A stretch of 64,000 bases of DNA from NCBI GenBank assembly GCA_017429685.1, contig JAFROL010000020.1:62001-126000 (forward strand). The letters are read 5' to 3'. The notes beneath the pieces are model-generated. The model was not told the origin of the DNA. It searched no databases and saw only the letters and a program-made list of their open reading frames with translations. A program made the position numbers and the translations under genes. Origin of the DNA: Bacteroidales bacterium. GTDB lineage: Bacteria > Bacteroidota > Bacteroidia > Bacteroidales > P3. Positions 46,002 to 54,785 of the stretch are shown here, in pieces (the first letter of the stretch is position 1; every line of letters begins with the position of its first letter).

Positions 46002-48470
46002 ATGGAGCGTCGTACCTTTTTTGTCGATGTGCTGTTGCCGCTGCACTTGCCCGGCACCTACACCTATCGCGTCCCGTTCGAATATAACGACGCTATCAGG
46101 GTGGGGCAGAGGGTTGTCGTGCAGTTCGGCACCAAGCGGCTCTATTCAGCCCTTGTACGGCGCATCCACGAGACGGTGCCGCCCTATGTCACCAAATACG
46201 TTCTCTCTATTCTTGACTTGCAGCCGATTGTCAATGAGCGCCAGTTCGCTTTTTGGGAATGGATGGCGGCCTACTATATGTGCTATCCAGGCGACGTGAT
46301 GGCTGTGGCGATGCCGTCAGCATTCCGTCTTTCGAGCGAGTCGTATATCGTTGTGCATCCTGATTTTGCGGGCGAATATGGCGACCTTGGCGAGGAGGAA
46401 ATAAAAATACTCGATGCCTTGTCGCGCAAAGAGCGGCTGGAAATCAGCGAGGTGGCTGAAATTACAGGCTTTCAAAAAATTATGCCCCTTATCAAGTCGA
46501 TGATAGAGCGGCATATTATACTGATGGATGAGGAGCTGAAACAGCGCTATACGCCACGGAGAGTGACATATCTTGTATTGAACGAGAAATACCGTGACGA
46601 GAACGAATTGAAACTGCTCTTCGACACGCTCGAAAAACGTCAGTCAAACCAGAAACAATTGCTTGCTATGATGCATTTTATGCAGCTTAGCGGCTTTGGC
46701 GCCAACGAGGTGAAGAAGAAAGAACTGACCGACAACAAGGAACTGTCGGCATCGGCTATCGATACACTGATAAAGAAAGAGATACTCGTCGTACACCAGA
46801 AAGAGGAGAGCCGTCTTGAGGAGTTTGCCTCGACGGTCGATGTCGACACGATTGAGCTTAACGACGAGCAACAGACGGCATTCGAGACACTGCAGGCGTG
46901 CGACAAGCCTGTGAGCCTGCTGCACGGCGTCACATCGAGCGGCAAGACCGAAGTGTATATCCGGTTGATGGACCGGGCAATTAAAGAGGGCAAGCAAGTG
47001 CTGTTCCTGCTGCCCGAAATTGCGTTGACGGCACAGATAATCAACCGTCTGCGCAAATTTTTCGGCAATGTGGTCGGTGTTTACCATTCGCGATTCAACA
47101 CACAGGAGCGTGCCGAGGTGTGGCGTCGCACGATGGATACAGGTCCCGGCGGTTTCCGTTTGCTGGTCGGGGCCCGCTCGGCGCTTTTCTTGCCTTTTCA
47201 CAATCTGGGTCTCGTTATTGTCGACGAGGAGCACGACAGCAGCTACAAGCAAAGCGACCCCGCACCGCGCTACAACGGTCGTGACAGCGCCATATACCTG
47301 GCGCACACCTGGGGGGCGCGTACCGTTCTGGGTTCGGCGACGCCCTCTGTGGAGTCTTTTTTCAACGCCCAAAGTGGAAAATACGGTTTTGCCGAAATGC
47401 CGCACCGCTATGGCGGCATACAGATGCCCGAAGTGCTCTGTGTCGATATGAAAGATGCGCAGCGCAAGCGCGAAGTGCAGATGAACTTCTCGCAGTTCCT
47501 GCTGGGTTACATCAAGGAGGCTCTCGCAAACCGTGAGCAGGTCATTTTGTTCCAGAACCGGCGCGGCTTCTCGCTGCGGCTCGAGTGCGACGTGTGCCAT
47601 TGGATACCGCAATGCAAGCATTGCGACGTGTCGCTGGTATACCACAAAGCCACAAACAGCCTCCGCTGCCACTATTGCGGCTATTCCATCCCTGTGCCGC
47701 AGGAGTGTCCGGCGTGCCATTCCTCGACACTGAAAATGCGCGGTTTCGGCACAGAACGCATCGAAGACGACCTGGCCATATTCTTTCCCGAGGCCCGTAT
47801 AGCGCGTATGGACCTAGATTCAACATCGCAGAAGAAACGTTATATAGAGATTCTGAATGACTTCGACGACCATAAAATCGATATCCTTGTCGGCACGCAG
47901 ATGGTCACCAAGGGCCTCGACTTCGACAATGTCAGTGTCGTCGGTATCCTTTCGGCCGACAACCTGATTTCGTTTCCCGACTTCAGGGCCTACGAGCGGA
48001 GCTTCCAGCAGATGACGCAGGTCAGCGGCCGTGCCGGACGTCGCGGAAAACAGGGCAAAGTCATCATACAGAGCTACCAGCCTTATCATCAGGCCATTCG
48101 CGACGCTATGGACAACAACTACCTGTCGATGTACAAAAGTCAGATCGTAGAGCGTCGTGTGTTCAAGTATCCGCCCTATTACAAGCTGATTGTCATCACG
48201 GTGCGGCACCAGAAAGAGGAACTTGTCAGTCAGGCCGCAGCACTCTATGCATCGCGCCTTCGTGAGCAGTTTGGCACTCGCGTGATGGGCCCTGAGTATC
48301 CCAATGTGGCACGCATCCGCAACCAATACCTGAAGCGCATAATGGTTCGTTTTGCTGTCGGCGAAGCCGTGGGCGAGGGGAAGCGCATAATGCTGCGAAT
48401 TGCCGACGAAATACTCAAAGACAAGACTTTTGCCCGCGTCCAGTTTCTTTTCGACGTCGACCCGCAGTAG
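46002..48470 (+). CDS. priA: Primosomal protein N' (replication restart helicase)
   Basis: PriA reloads the replisome at stalled forks. The 822-residue protein has the 3'-end-binding amino-terminal domain, Walker A GVTSSGKTEVY, DEAH-type DEEHDSSYK, and helicase motif VLGSATPSVES. The zinc-binding insert reads CDVCHWIPQCKHC followed by CHYCGYSIPVPQECPACHSS. Late motifs GTQMVTKGLDFDNVSVV and QVSGRAGRRGK are intact. Length is normal. Confidence 0.96.
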   Translation: MERRTFFVDVLLPLHLPGTYTYRVPFEYNDAIRVGQRVVVQFGTKRLYSALVRRIHETVPPYVTKYVLSILDLQPIVNERQFAFWEWMAAYYMCYPGDVMAVAMPSAFRLSSESYIVVHPDFAGEYGDLGEEEIKILDALSRKERLEISEVAEITGFQKIMPLIKSMIERHIILMDEELKQRYTPRRVTYLVLNEKYRDENELKLLFDTLEKRQSNQKQLLAMMHFMQLSGFGANEVKKKELTDNKELSASAIDTLIKKEILVVHQKEESRLEEFASTVDVDTIELNDEQQTAFETLQACDKPVSLLHGVTSSGKTEVYIRLMDRAIKEGKQVLFLLPEIALTAQIINRLRKFFGNVVGVYHSRFNTQERAEVWRRTMDTGPGGFRLLVGARSALFLPFHNLGLVIVDEEHDSSYKQSDPAPRYNGRDSAIYLAHTWGARTVLGSATPSVESFFNAQSGKYGFAEMPHRYGGIQMPEVLCVDMKDAQRKREVQMNFSQFLLGYIKEALANREQVILFQNRRGFSLRLECDVCHWIPQCKHCDVSLVYHKATNSLRCHYCGYSIPVPQECPACHSSTLKMRGFGTERIEDDLAIFFPEARIARMDLDSTSQKKRYIEILNDFDDHKIDILVGTQMVTKGLDFDNVSVVGILSADNLISFPDFRAYERSFQQMTQVSGRAGRRGKQGKVIIQSYQPYHQAIRDAMDNNYLSMYKSQIVERRVFKYPPYYKLIVITVRHQKEELVSQAAALYASRLREQFGTRVMGPEYPNVARIRNQYLKRIMVRFAVGEAVGEGKRIMLRIADEILKDKTFARVQFLFDVDPQ

Positions 48471-48554
48471 AAATCCTTATTTAAAAAAATCGTTTTTTTT
48501 AATCTTCAAAAAAACTTATTTCTGTTCAAATAATACGACTCTTGGAAAAAAAGA

Positions 48555-48586
48555 TTTTGCCAGTTTAACATTTATTAGTATCTTTG
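48555..48586 (+). promoter_or_regulatory. Promoter of the acyl-CoA synthetase gene
   Basis: TTTTGCCAGTTTA (48555-48567), 11 bp, then TATCTTTG (48579-48586). The same 13-mer with the same spacing precedes mce (60337-60368). The box is 36 bp before the ATG. Confidence 0.7.
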
Positions 48587-48621
48587 CATTTTCCAGAAAA
48601 CAACAAAAAAATACTAATAAT

Positions 48622-50694
48622 ATGATTGCAAAAGAGTTACTCAATCCCAAGAGCATCGTCATCTGCGGTGCTTCTTCCGACATCCATAAACCCGGCGGCA
48701 AATCGCTGAAAAACCTTCTCGAAAGTCCCTTCAAGGGTCAGGTGTATGCCGTCAACCCCAAAGAGACTGAAGTTCAGGGCGTGAAATGCTACGCAAAAGC
48801 CGAAGACCTGCCCCAGGTCGACTGCGCCATCCTCTGCATCGCCGCCAAGTTCTGTGCCCAGACGGTCGACGTGCTGGCCAAGGAAAAAGGCTGCAAGGGT
48901 TTCATCATCGTCAGCGCCGGCTTCAGCGAGGAGAACGCTGAAGGTGCCGCCATCGAGAAGCACATCGTCGACACCATCAACAGTGTCGGCGGCTCGCTCA
49001 TCGGCCCCAACTGCACTGGTTTCCTCAACGTCAACTATGCTGGCTGTTTCGATACTCCCATCCCGCCGCTCGACCCGAAGGGTGTCGACTTCATCACCGG
49101 CTCGGGTGCAACCGCTGTGTTCATCAAGGAGTACGGTATGAGCAACGGTCTCAAATTCAATAGTGTATGGGCTGTTGGTAACAGCGCCCAGCTGGGTATC
49201 GAGGACGTTCTGGAGCATCTGGACGAGACTTTCGACCCGGAGAAGTCCAGCCACGTCATTATGCTTTATATGGAGAAGATCGGCGACCCGCAGCGTCTGC
49301 TCAAGCACAGCCGCAGCCTGATCAACAAGGGCTGCCACATCGCCGCCATCAAGAGCGGTGGCAGTGCCGCCGGAAGCCGCGCAGCATCGAGCCACACCGG
49401 AGCCCTCGCCACCAACGACGCCGCTGTCGACGCCCTGTTCCGCAAGGCTGGCATCGTCCGCTGCCAGAACCGTCAGGAGCTGACCACCGTCTGCGCCGTC
49501 TTTATGCATCCCGAACTGAAAGGCAAACGTTGCGCCGTGGTGACCCACGCCGGCGGACCTGCCGTGATGCTGACCGACGTGCTGAGCAACGGCGGTATGG
49601 AGGTTCCTTCGCTCAAGGAGCATCCCAAAGCCCCCGAACTGCTTTCGAAACTTTTTGCCGGATCGAGCGTTGGCAACCCCATCGACTTCCTCGCCACCGG
49701 TACGGCCGAACAGCTCGGCTATATCCTCGACGCTGTCGAGAACGACTTTGACGAGATTGACTTCTCGGTCGTTATCTTCGGCTCGCCGGGACTGTTCTCG
49801 AACAAGGAGGTCTACGACCTGCTCGACCAGAAGATGAAGACCTGCAAGAAGCCCATTTTCCCTGTGCTGCCGTCGATTATCAACGTCAAGGACGAAATCA
49901 ACGACTTCATCGCCAAGGGCCGCATCAACTTCCCCGAAGAATGTGTGCTGGGCAATGCCCTTTGCAAGGTTTACCACACTCCTAAGCCGCAGCCCGAGAA
50001 TGTCGAGGTGCCGCAGATCGACGTGGCCCGCATCCGCAAGACCGTCGAGCGCTGCAAGGACGGCTATATGGAGATTGCCGACTACAACGAACTGCTCGAT
50101 GCTGCCGGCATCAGCCGCAAGAAAAGTGTCGAAGTCAGCAAGAAAGAGGACGCTCTGGCCTTTGCCAAAGAGGTGGGCTGCTCGAAGGATGTGCCCCTCG
50201 TGATGAAGGTCGTCGGACCGCTCCACAAGAGCGACGTGGGTGGCGTCACCCTTGGCGTCAAGGATCTCGACACCGTGGCTAAAGAGTTTGACCGTCTGAT
50301 TGTTATCCCCGAAACCTATGCCGTCGAGATGTACCCGATGCTGGACGGTACCGACGTCTATATCGGCGCCATCCGCGACCCGAAGTTCGGCCATCAGATC
50401 TTCTTCGGTCTGGGCGGTATCTTCATCGAGGTGCTGAAGGATGTCCAGTCGGCGCTGGCACCCATCACCGCCGCCGAAGCCAAGGAGATGCTGAAGCAGC
50501 TGAAGGGCTACAAGATTCTTCAGGGCGTCCGCGGCCAGGAAGGTGTCAACCTCGACCTCTACGCCGAGCAGGTGGCTCGCGTCAGCGCCCTGGTTCAGGC
50601 CGCTCCCGAGATTGCCGAGATGGACCTCAACCCGCTGCTGGGCAACCCGCGCTACGTCACCGCAGTCGACGCCCGCATCCGCCTGGAGAAATAA
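48622..50694 (+). CDS. ADP-forming acyl-CoA/acetyl-CoA synthetase (fused alpha-beta)
   Basis: Converts acyl-CoA to acid with ATP formation by substrate-level phosphorylation (or the reverse). The 690-residue protein fuses the CoA-binding alpha part (IVICGASSDIHKPGG; IGPNCTGFLN; succinyl-CoA ligase-like domain with SHTGALATND, whose His is the phosphorylation site) to the ATP-grasp beta part (VMKVVGPLHKSDVGGV; IFFGLGGIFIEVLKD). ATG 48622 is chosen because the promoter at 48579 lies after the upstream alternatives. Substrate range (acetate, propionate, branched acids) is not visible. Confidence 0.92.
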   Translation: MIAKELLNPKSIVICGASSDIHKPGGKSLKNLLESPFKGQVYAVNPKETEVQGVKCYAKAEDLPQVDCAILCIAAKFCAQTVDVLAKEKGCKGFIIVSAGFSEENAEGAAIEKHIVDTINSVGGSLIGPNCTGFLNVNYAGCFDTPIPPLDPKGVDFITGSGATAVFIKEYGMSNGLKFNSVWAVGNSAQLGIEDVLEHLDETFDPEKSSHVIMLYMEKIGDPQRLLKHSRSLINKGCHIAAIKSGGSAAGSRAASSHTGALATNDAAVDALFRKAGIVRCQNRQELTTVCAVFMHPELKGKRCAVVTHAGGPAVMLTDVLSNGGMEVPSLKEHPKAPELLSKLFAGSSVGNPIDFLATGTAEQLGYILDAVENDFDEIDFSVVIFGSPGLFSNKEVYDLLDQKMKTCKKPIFPVLPSIINVKDEINDFIAKGRINFPEECVLGNALCKVYHTPKPQPENVEVPQIDVARIRKTVERCKDGYMEIADYNELLDAAGISRKKSVEVSKKEDALAFAKEVGCSKDVPLVMKVVGPLHKSDVGGVTLGVKDLDTVAKEFDRLIVIPETYAVEMYPMLDGTDVYIGAIRDPKFGHQIFFGLGGIFIEVLKDVQSALAPITAAEAKEMLKQLKGYKILQGVRGQEGVNLDLYAEQVARVSALVQAAPEIAEMDLNPLLGNPRYVTAVDARIRLEK

Positions 50695-50726
50695 GTCGGC
50701 GCACCGACAGCAATACCATCATAAAA

Positions 50727-50758
50727 GCGGGCTCCTCATTGCGAGGAGCCCGCATTAT
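50727..50758. terminator. Terminator after the acyl-CoA synthetase gene
   Basis: GCGGGCTCCTC (50727-50737) pairs exactly with GAGGAGCCCGC (50743-50753), followed by ATTATTT and preceded by A4. It may serve both strands. Confidence 0.85.
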
Positions 50759-50819
50759 TTATTATATCTTTGTTTCAAAATGCTGTTTGAACGCACGTCA
50801 AACGCGGGGTGCAAGTGGA

Positions 50820-51317
50820 TTATTTGTATTGGCTGTTGGTGACGAGCTTCATCTGCAGCGTCTTGCCGTTTTTCAAGGTGCCGTCGAGGGTAACGGTGAC
50901 GGGTGTGCCGTCGTTGTTGCCTTTGATGCCAATCTTGCAGGCCGAAAAGCTTTCAGTGACATCTGAATATTCTCCGAACGGGCCGCCTTCGAAACCGCAC
51001 TGCCACGTCTCCTCGTCGTTGTTTACGGTTAAGACGTCGACGGTCTTGTTCCACATCGTGGGACGGATGTGCAGACGGCCAAACTCTACCATCGGTCTTC
51101 CTTCGCCATCGGTCTCTTGCGAAACAGCATCCACCGTTGTCAACCCAGTGTGATAGAAGCTTTGTACGGCATCCATATGGTAGGTCGTGCCATCGTACAC
51201 CAGCGTATTGTCGGCAAGATCGGACGCTGTGCTTTCAGGTTCGTTCTCCTTTTCGTCGCAGGCGACCATTGCTGTCATCGCGAATGCGACCATCAGAATT
51301 GAAAAGATTTTTTTCAT
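50820..51317 (-). CDS. Small lipoprotein with shared 5' module, copy A
   Basis: Lipoprotein of 165 residues; start ATG 51317 gives MKKIFSILMVAFAMTAMVAC with the lipid Cys20. The mature part (beta-rich, with VDVLTVNNDEETWQCGFEGG) is unrelated by eye to those of the sister genes at 52451 and 53293, while leader and signal peptide are nearly the same. It could be a lipocalin-like fold, by analogy with the 53293 gene. Confidence 0.75.
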   Translation of the reverse strand: MKKIFSILMVAFAMTAMVACDEKENEPESTASDLADNTLVYDGTTYHMDAVQSFYHTGLTTVDAVSQETDGEGRPMVEFGRLHIRPTMWNKTVDVLTVNNDEETWQCGFEGGPFGEYSDVTESFSACKIGIKGNNDGTPVTVTLDGTLKNGKTLQMKLVTNSQYK

Positions 51318-51349
51318 AATTTGTAAAGTTTTAAAGATTAATAAAAATG

Positions 51350-52426
51350 TCACTTCTTGACGAACTCGACGCGGCGGTTCTTGGCGCGGCCTTCGTCGGT
51401 GGTGTTGGGGGCGATGGGGGAGTGGGAGCCTTTGCCTACGGCGGTGAGGCGCGAGGGGTCGATGCCCTGTTTCACGAGGGCCGCCACGATGGCGTCGGCA
51501 CGCCGTTGGCTCAGCGGGTCGTTGACGGCGTCGGAGCCCGTGTTGTCGCAGTGCCCCTGCACCTCGAACTACAGGTCGGCGTGTTCCTTCATCAGCTTGG
51601 CCACGCGGTTGATTTCGACCTCGGATTCCGGCTTGAGGTCGGCCTTGCCGGTCTCGAAAGTAATGGCATAGGTCACAATCTTGCCGTCGGTGGTCAGGCG
51701 GTCGTAGAGCGGCACGGCGCCCTGGGCGATGCGCACGTTTTTGATGAAGAAGCGGTCTTTCTCGTCGCAGTTAGAGATGGATACCAGCTTCATACGGGTG
51801 GGTCGCATCACGTTGGGGAGGTTCACCATACGGGTGCCGTTGACATAGTATTTGAAGGCACGCTTGTTGAACGATACGGATACGTGGAGCCAAGAGTCGG
51901 CTTTGATGAGCGGGTCGAGGAGTTCTCCTTTGGCACCGCCCTCGCGGTTGTCGCCTGAGGGAGACACGAAGTTGTAAACGAGACTGGCGTGGTCACCCTC
52001 CTCGGGGGTATTGTTGAAAGCGGGGTTCAGGTCTACATTGACGACACCATCGGAATATTCTTCCGAGTATAGCGACAGTCGAACCCAGTCGTTGTTGCTG
52101 CCGCCCAAGGTGGCGTTGGACCATACGTCGAACTCTATGGTGAATTCCTCGGGCAGGTAATCGGCTTGTTTCATCAGCGGGACTATCTCGGTGTACCATC
52201 CAGAGAGCTTGATGGCCTGCGTCCCTTTGTGGTTGACGATTTCGCACTCCTCGCCGCTGAGGATGTCCCAGTGCGAGGGGAACTCGCCCAGCTTTTCCTT
52301 CTCCACGGGGTCGTCGAATATGATCTCGTCGCCGGGGACGAAATCGCTCTTGGAGTAGTTGGTCTCCTGCGCGCCGGCTGCCATTCCGAGCAGCAGCAGC
52401 GCCGCAGCGAAAAACAGTTTCTTCAT
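51350..52426 (-). pseudogene. OmpA-family protein gene interrupted by an amber codon
   Basis: One frame of 359 codons: signal peptide (LFFAAALLLLGMAAGAQ), a concanavalin-like beta domain (IEFDVWSNATLGGSNNDWVRL), then an OmpA domain. TAG at 51569-51571 breaks it right after KLMKEHADL, inside the OmpA motif; the frame goes on with FEVQGHCDNTGSDAVNDPLS, QRRADAIVAALVKQGIDPSR and a normal end. TAC or TAT (Tyr) would restore the usual YFEVQGH.DNTGS. Truncated product lacks the peptidoglycan-binding part. Other genes here end in TAG, so TAG is a real stop. Very recent loss or a sequence error. Confidence 0.88.
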
Positions 52427-52450
52427 AATTGTATGCTTTTAAGGGGTTTG

Positions 52451-53188
52451 CTAATCAAGGTTGTTTTCATTCTCCAAGGTGATGATGTTCTCCACAATAG
52501 AGACGTAGGCGTTGCTGGTGCAGACGGCGGAGCCGGTGGCCACGTACATCGAGCCGTTGCGGGTGTAGTTGTCGGCCCAGTTGGCGTTGACGCTGGCGTG
52601 TGCCTCCAGTGCGCGCAGCGCAGTGGCGAAGTCATCGAAGGCCGCGTGGCCGTGATAGTAGCTTTGGTCGCCGGTGCCCGTAAGTTCGTTCCACGTGATG
52701 ATGCCTCCGCAATCCTCTGAATTGATAGACATATCGGAGAGCACGCGCCGCTCGTCGTTGACGAGGTATATAAGGTTTTCCACGCACACGGCCTGGGTTG
52801 AGGAGCCCATATGGTGCTCGTGCATCACCACGCTGCCCACGAGGTTGCTCCCGTCGAGATTGTCGCAGCGCAGGTAGCAGGCGTAGTAGTCGCCCATCGG
52901 CGACCCCTTTATGAAGGCGCGTACATTGTCTTCCTCGTCATCTTCGAATCTGGTGAACCCCATCGCCATAACGCGGCTGCAGGCCTCGTCCCAGTCGATG
53001 TCGACCAGCGAGCGCATCAGGGTGTAGTTCATCAGGGTTGTGTCCGTCTCTGCGGTGGTGCCGCCGCCCGGATTCTCGCCACCTGGGGTGTCGCCGCCGG
53101 GTGTTGAGGGTGTTATCGGTTCATCTCCGCAGGCCACCATCGCTGTCAACGTGAAGGCGACCATTAGAATTGAAAACACTTTTTTCAT
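52451..53188 (-). CDS. Lipoprotein with shared 5' module, copy B
   Basis: Lipoprotein of 245 residues with MKKVFSILMVAFTLTAMVAC as signal and lipobox, a Gly/Pro/Thr linker (TPGGDTPGGENPGGGTT), then an unknown globular part (VDIDWDEACSRVMAMGFTRF; ASVNANWADNYTRNGSMYVA). No family recognised. It lies upstream of the broken OmpA-family gene on the same strand with 24 bp between. Confidence 0.75.
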   Translation of the reverse strand: MKKVFSILMVAFTLTAMVACGDEPITPSTPGGDTPGGENPGGGTTAETDTTLMNYTLMRSLVDIDWDEACSRVMAMGFTRFEDDEEDNVRAFIKGSPMGDYYACYLRCDNLDGSNLVGSVVMHEHHMGSSTQAVCVENLIYLVNDERRVLSDMSINSEDCGGIITWNELTGTGDQSYYHGHAAFDDFATALRALEAHASVNANWADNYTRNGSMYVATGSAVCTSNAYVSIVENIITLENENNLD

Positions 53189-53235
53189 AATCGATAAAGT
53201 TTTAATGGATTAATAAAATGAAAAGATGTGCAAAC

Positions 53236-53276
53236 CGAAAGCCCCGGACGGATGCCGCGGGCATCGCTCCGCGCAG
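53236..53276 (-). other. Hairpin between lipoprotein genes (GGGGCTTTC type)
   Basis: On the minus strand GATGCC and GGCATC pair around CGC, flanked by CGGA and TCCG, then GGGGCTTTCGGTTTG. The same design stands at 53866-53898. It follows the stop at 53293 and could work as a weak terminator. Confidence 0.6.
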
Positions 53277-53292
53277 GGGTCTCGTCAGGCGT

Positions 53293-53715
53293 CTATCTTA
53301 CTCGGACAAGATGGACCACAACATTGCCTGGGATGTCGGCCATTGGCACATTGTTGCCGCTGAAAGTACACTCGTTTTCGGTCAGACTGTTGACGGTGTA
53401 GACGAAGTGGGTCCCGCTGCGCGGCGTGATGGTCAGCTGGTCGCCGTCCACGCTCCAAGTGAAGCCGTTGTTTTCGGTCACGCCGTTGTCGTTGGCCAGA
53501 CCAGTCCCGTCTTCATTCATTGTGAAGAGCATATTCTGCGGGGTCATATCCTGACCATCCACGGTCATACTCTCCACTTGCCAAGTGCCGACAAACATCT
53601 TGACGTTGTAATTGTTGCCATTGCTGGGGTTGTCGGGGCCTTCGTTTTCGGGCTCGCAGGCGACCATTGCTGTCATCGCGAATGCGACCATCAGAATAGA
53701 AAAGATTTTCTTCAT
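53293..53715 (-). CDS. Lipocalin-like lipoprotein with shared 5' module, copy C
   Basis: Lipoprotein of 140 residues with the same first 20 residues as copy A. The mature part GTWQVESMTVDGQDMTPQNM, then SVDGDQLTITPRSG and VYTVNSLTENECTFSG, matches the short lipocalin-like domain common in Bacteroidota lipoproteins. Ligand unknown. A long untranslated leader of about 390 nt is likely if the box at 54114 is its promoter. Confidence 0.8.
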   Translation of the reverse strand: MKKIFSILMVAFAMTAMVACEPENEGPDNPSNGNNYNVKMFVGTWQVESMTVDGQDMTPQNMLFTMNEDGTGLANDNGVTENNGFTWSVDGDQLTITPRSGTHFVYTVNSLTENECTFSGNNVPMADIPGNVVVHLVRVR

Positions 53716-53865
53716 AATTTGATTAGTTTTAAGGATTAATAAAAATGTCACTTCGTGACAGAAATTTCACAAATGGTTTTCAAATTGATTTTTTGTAATT
53801 TGTATAGATTTAAACAATTTCTCGCCGCAGGCGGCTAATTAACAATAGATGTTGCAAACAAAAGC

Positions 53866-53898
53866 CCCGGCGCGGTGCGTGCGCACCGTTCCGAAGCA
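53866..53898 (-). promoter_or_regulatory. Possible attenuator hairpin in the leader of copy C
   Basis: On the minus strand GGTGCG and CGCACC pair closely, flanked by CGGA and CCGG, followed by GGGGCTTTTGTTT. It lies between the promoter box at 54114 and the start at 53715. The remaining leader (53716-54113) holds no gene I can support. Confidence 0.5.
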
Positions 53899-54113
53899 TA
53901 TGGATTTTTGACAATAAAAGAGTCTTCCACTAAACTATATTTCGTGGGGGTAAAAGTCAGCGTACTATGAGCCGAGGTCGTCATTTGTATTTGTTGTAAG
54001 CGGTCGTTGGCTTGCTATTGTCGTCGAGGTTAAAACTCGGGTGGAAGTAAAATGAGTGTTTTAGTGATGTTTAGGTGTGTGAAAGTACCCTTTCCAGATA
54101 CTGTTTGCATCTG

Positions 54114-54121
54114 CAAAGGTA
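54114..54121 (-). promoter_or_regulatory. Promoter box for copy C
   Basis: CAAAGGTA, read TACCTTTG on the minus strand, with TTTGCATC just before it on the plus strand. It is about 400 bp before the start codon. Confidence 0.45.
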
Positions 54122-54211
54122 AGAAGATTATCTGAACTGGCAAAAAAATGCTTGGTTATTTTTTTTGAATACAAGCTGGGATGTATGCGTATAATAAGAA
54201 TATAAATCTTG

Positions 54212-54565
54212 TTACTCCACTTTCAGCTTGGTGAACACGGCTTCGGGCACGTCGCGGTCGGTGTAGTGCCAGGTGCATTCGGCGTGCGAATAGTTAGGAT
54301 CGAGGTAAATGCGACCGCTGATAAGTTTGTCCTTTTTCAGCATACGGTCGGCTCCATAGACGACAACGACATTCTTGTATTCCTCTCCGTCGCGGTTGGT
54401 GTAGTCGCCGCCGATGGTGTCGGGACTGCTGAGCGACACGGCGTAGCCGAAATCGCTGCCCGTGCACTCTTCGTAGTCAATCACTTTGCCGGTGAATTCA
54501 AAGTCGTCGTGATTCTTGCAAGCGGCAAACAACAAGATGACTGAAAACAACAATGCTTTTTCCAT
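54212..54565 (-). CDS. Small lipoprotein of unknown function
   Basis: Lipoprotein of 117 residues; ATG 54565 gives a signal with lipobox (LLFAACKN). The mature part (FEFTGKVIDYEECTGSDFGYA) is beta-rich with two Cys and not recognised. The upstream gap holds three hairpins. The signal peptide differs from copies A-C. Confidence 0.7.
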   Translation of the reverse strand: MEKALLFSVILLFAACKNHDDFEFTGKVIDYEECTGSDFGYAVSLSSPDTIGGDYTNRDGEEYKNVVVVYGADRMLKKDKLISGRIYLDPNYSHAECTWHYTDRDVPEAVFTKLKVE

Positions 54566-54615
54566 AATTTTAACTTCCAACTTTATGATTGTCCGCATAT
54601 GGCATAAGGCGGAGG

Positions 54616-54715
54616 TCGCGTCTCTCCGAGACGCTGTTACCGTACTGTTTATCACCCCCCCAGACTGCACTTCGTTTGTCTGGGGTTATTAAGATTAAGC
54701 TTCTCCGAAGCTTTT
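54616..54715. other. Three successive hairpins between dapD and a lipoprotein gene
   Basis: GCGTCTC-TCC-GAGACGC (54618-54634), CCCCAGAC and GTCTGGGG (54658-54685), and AAGCTTC-TCC-GAAGCTT (54697-54713) followed by TTTC on the plus strand. Two share the loop TCC followed by GA. The middle one could end dapD transcripts. Confidence 0.7.
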
Positions 54716-54785
54716 TCTTGATAATTGCGGATAATCATTATTGACTTTAAACTTTAAACTCTAAACATTAAACTTTCAACTTATC

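Noticed and set aside
48637..50394. Antisense frame of 585 codons across the acyl-CoA synthetase gene
   Set aside because: The sense strand encodes a complete known enzyme. The antisense product is low-complexity Asp/Val/Leu-rich and lacks signal or motif.
51569..51571. TAG read as an amino acid (genetic code change)
   Set aside because: Several intact genes in the window end in TAG at the expected family length (for example moxR at 36801 and the SurA-like gene at 35737), so TAG is a stop here.
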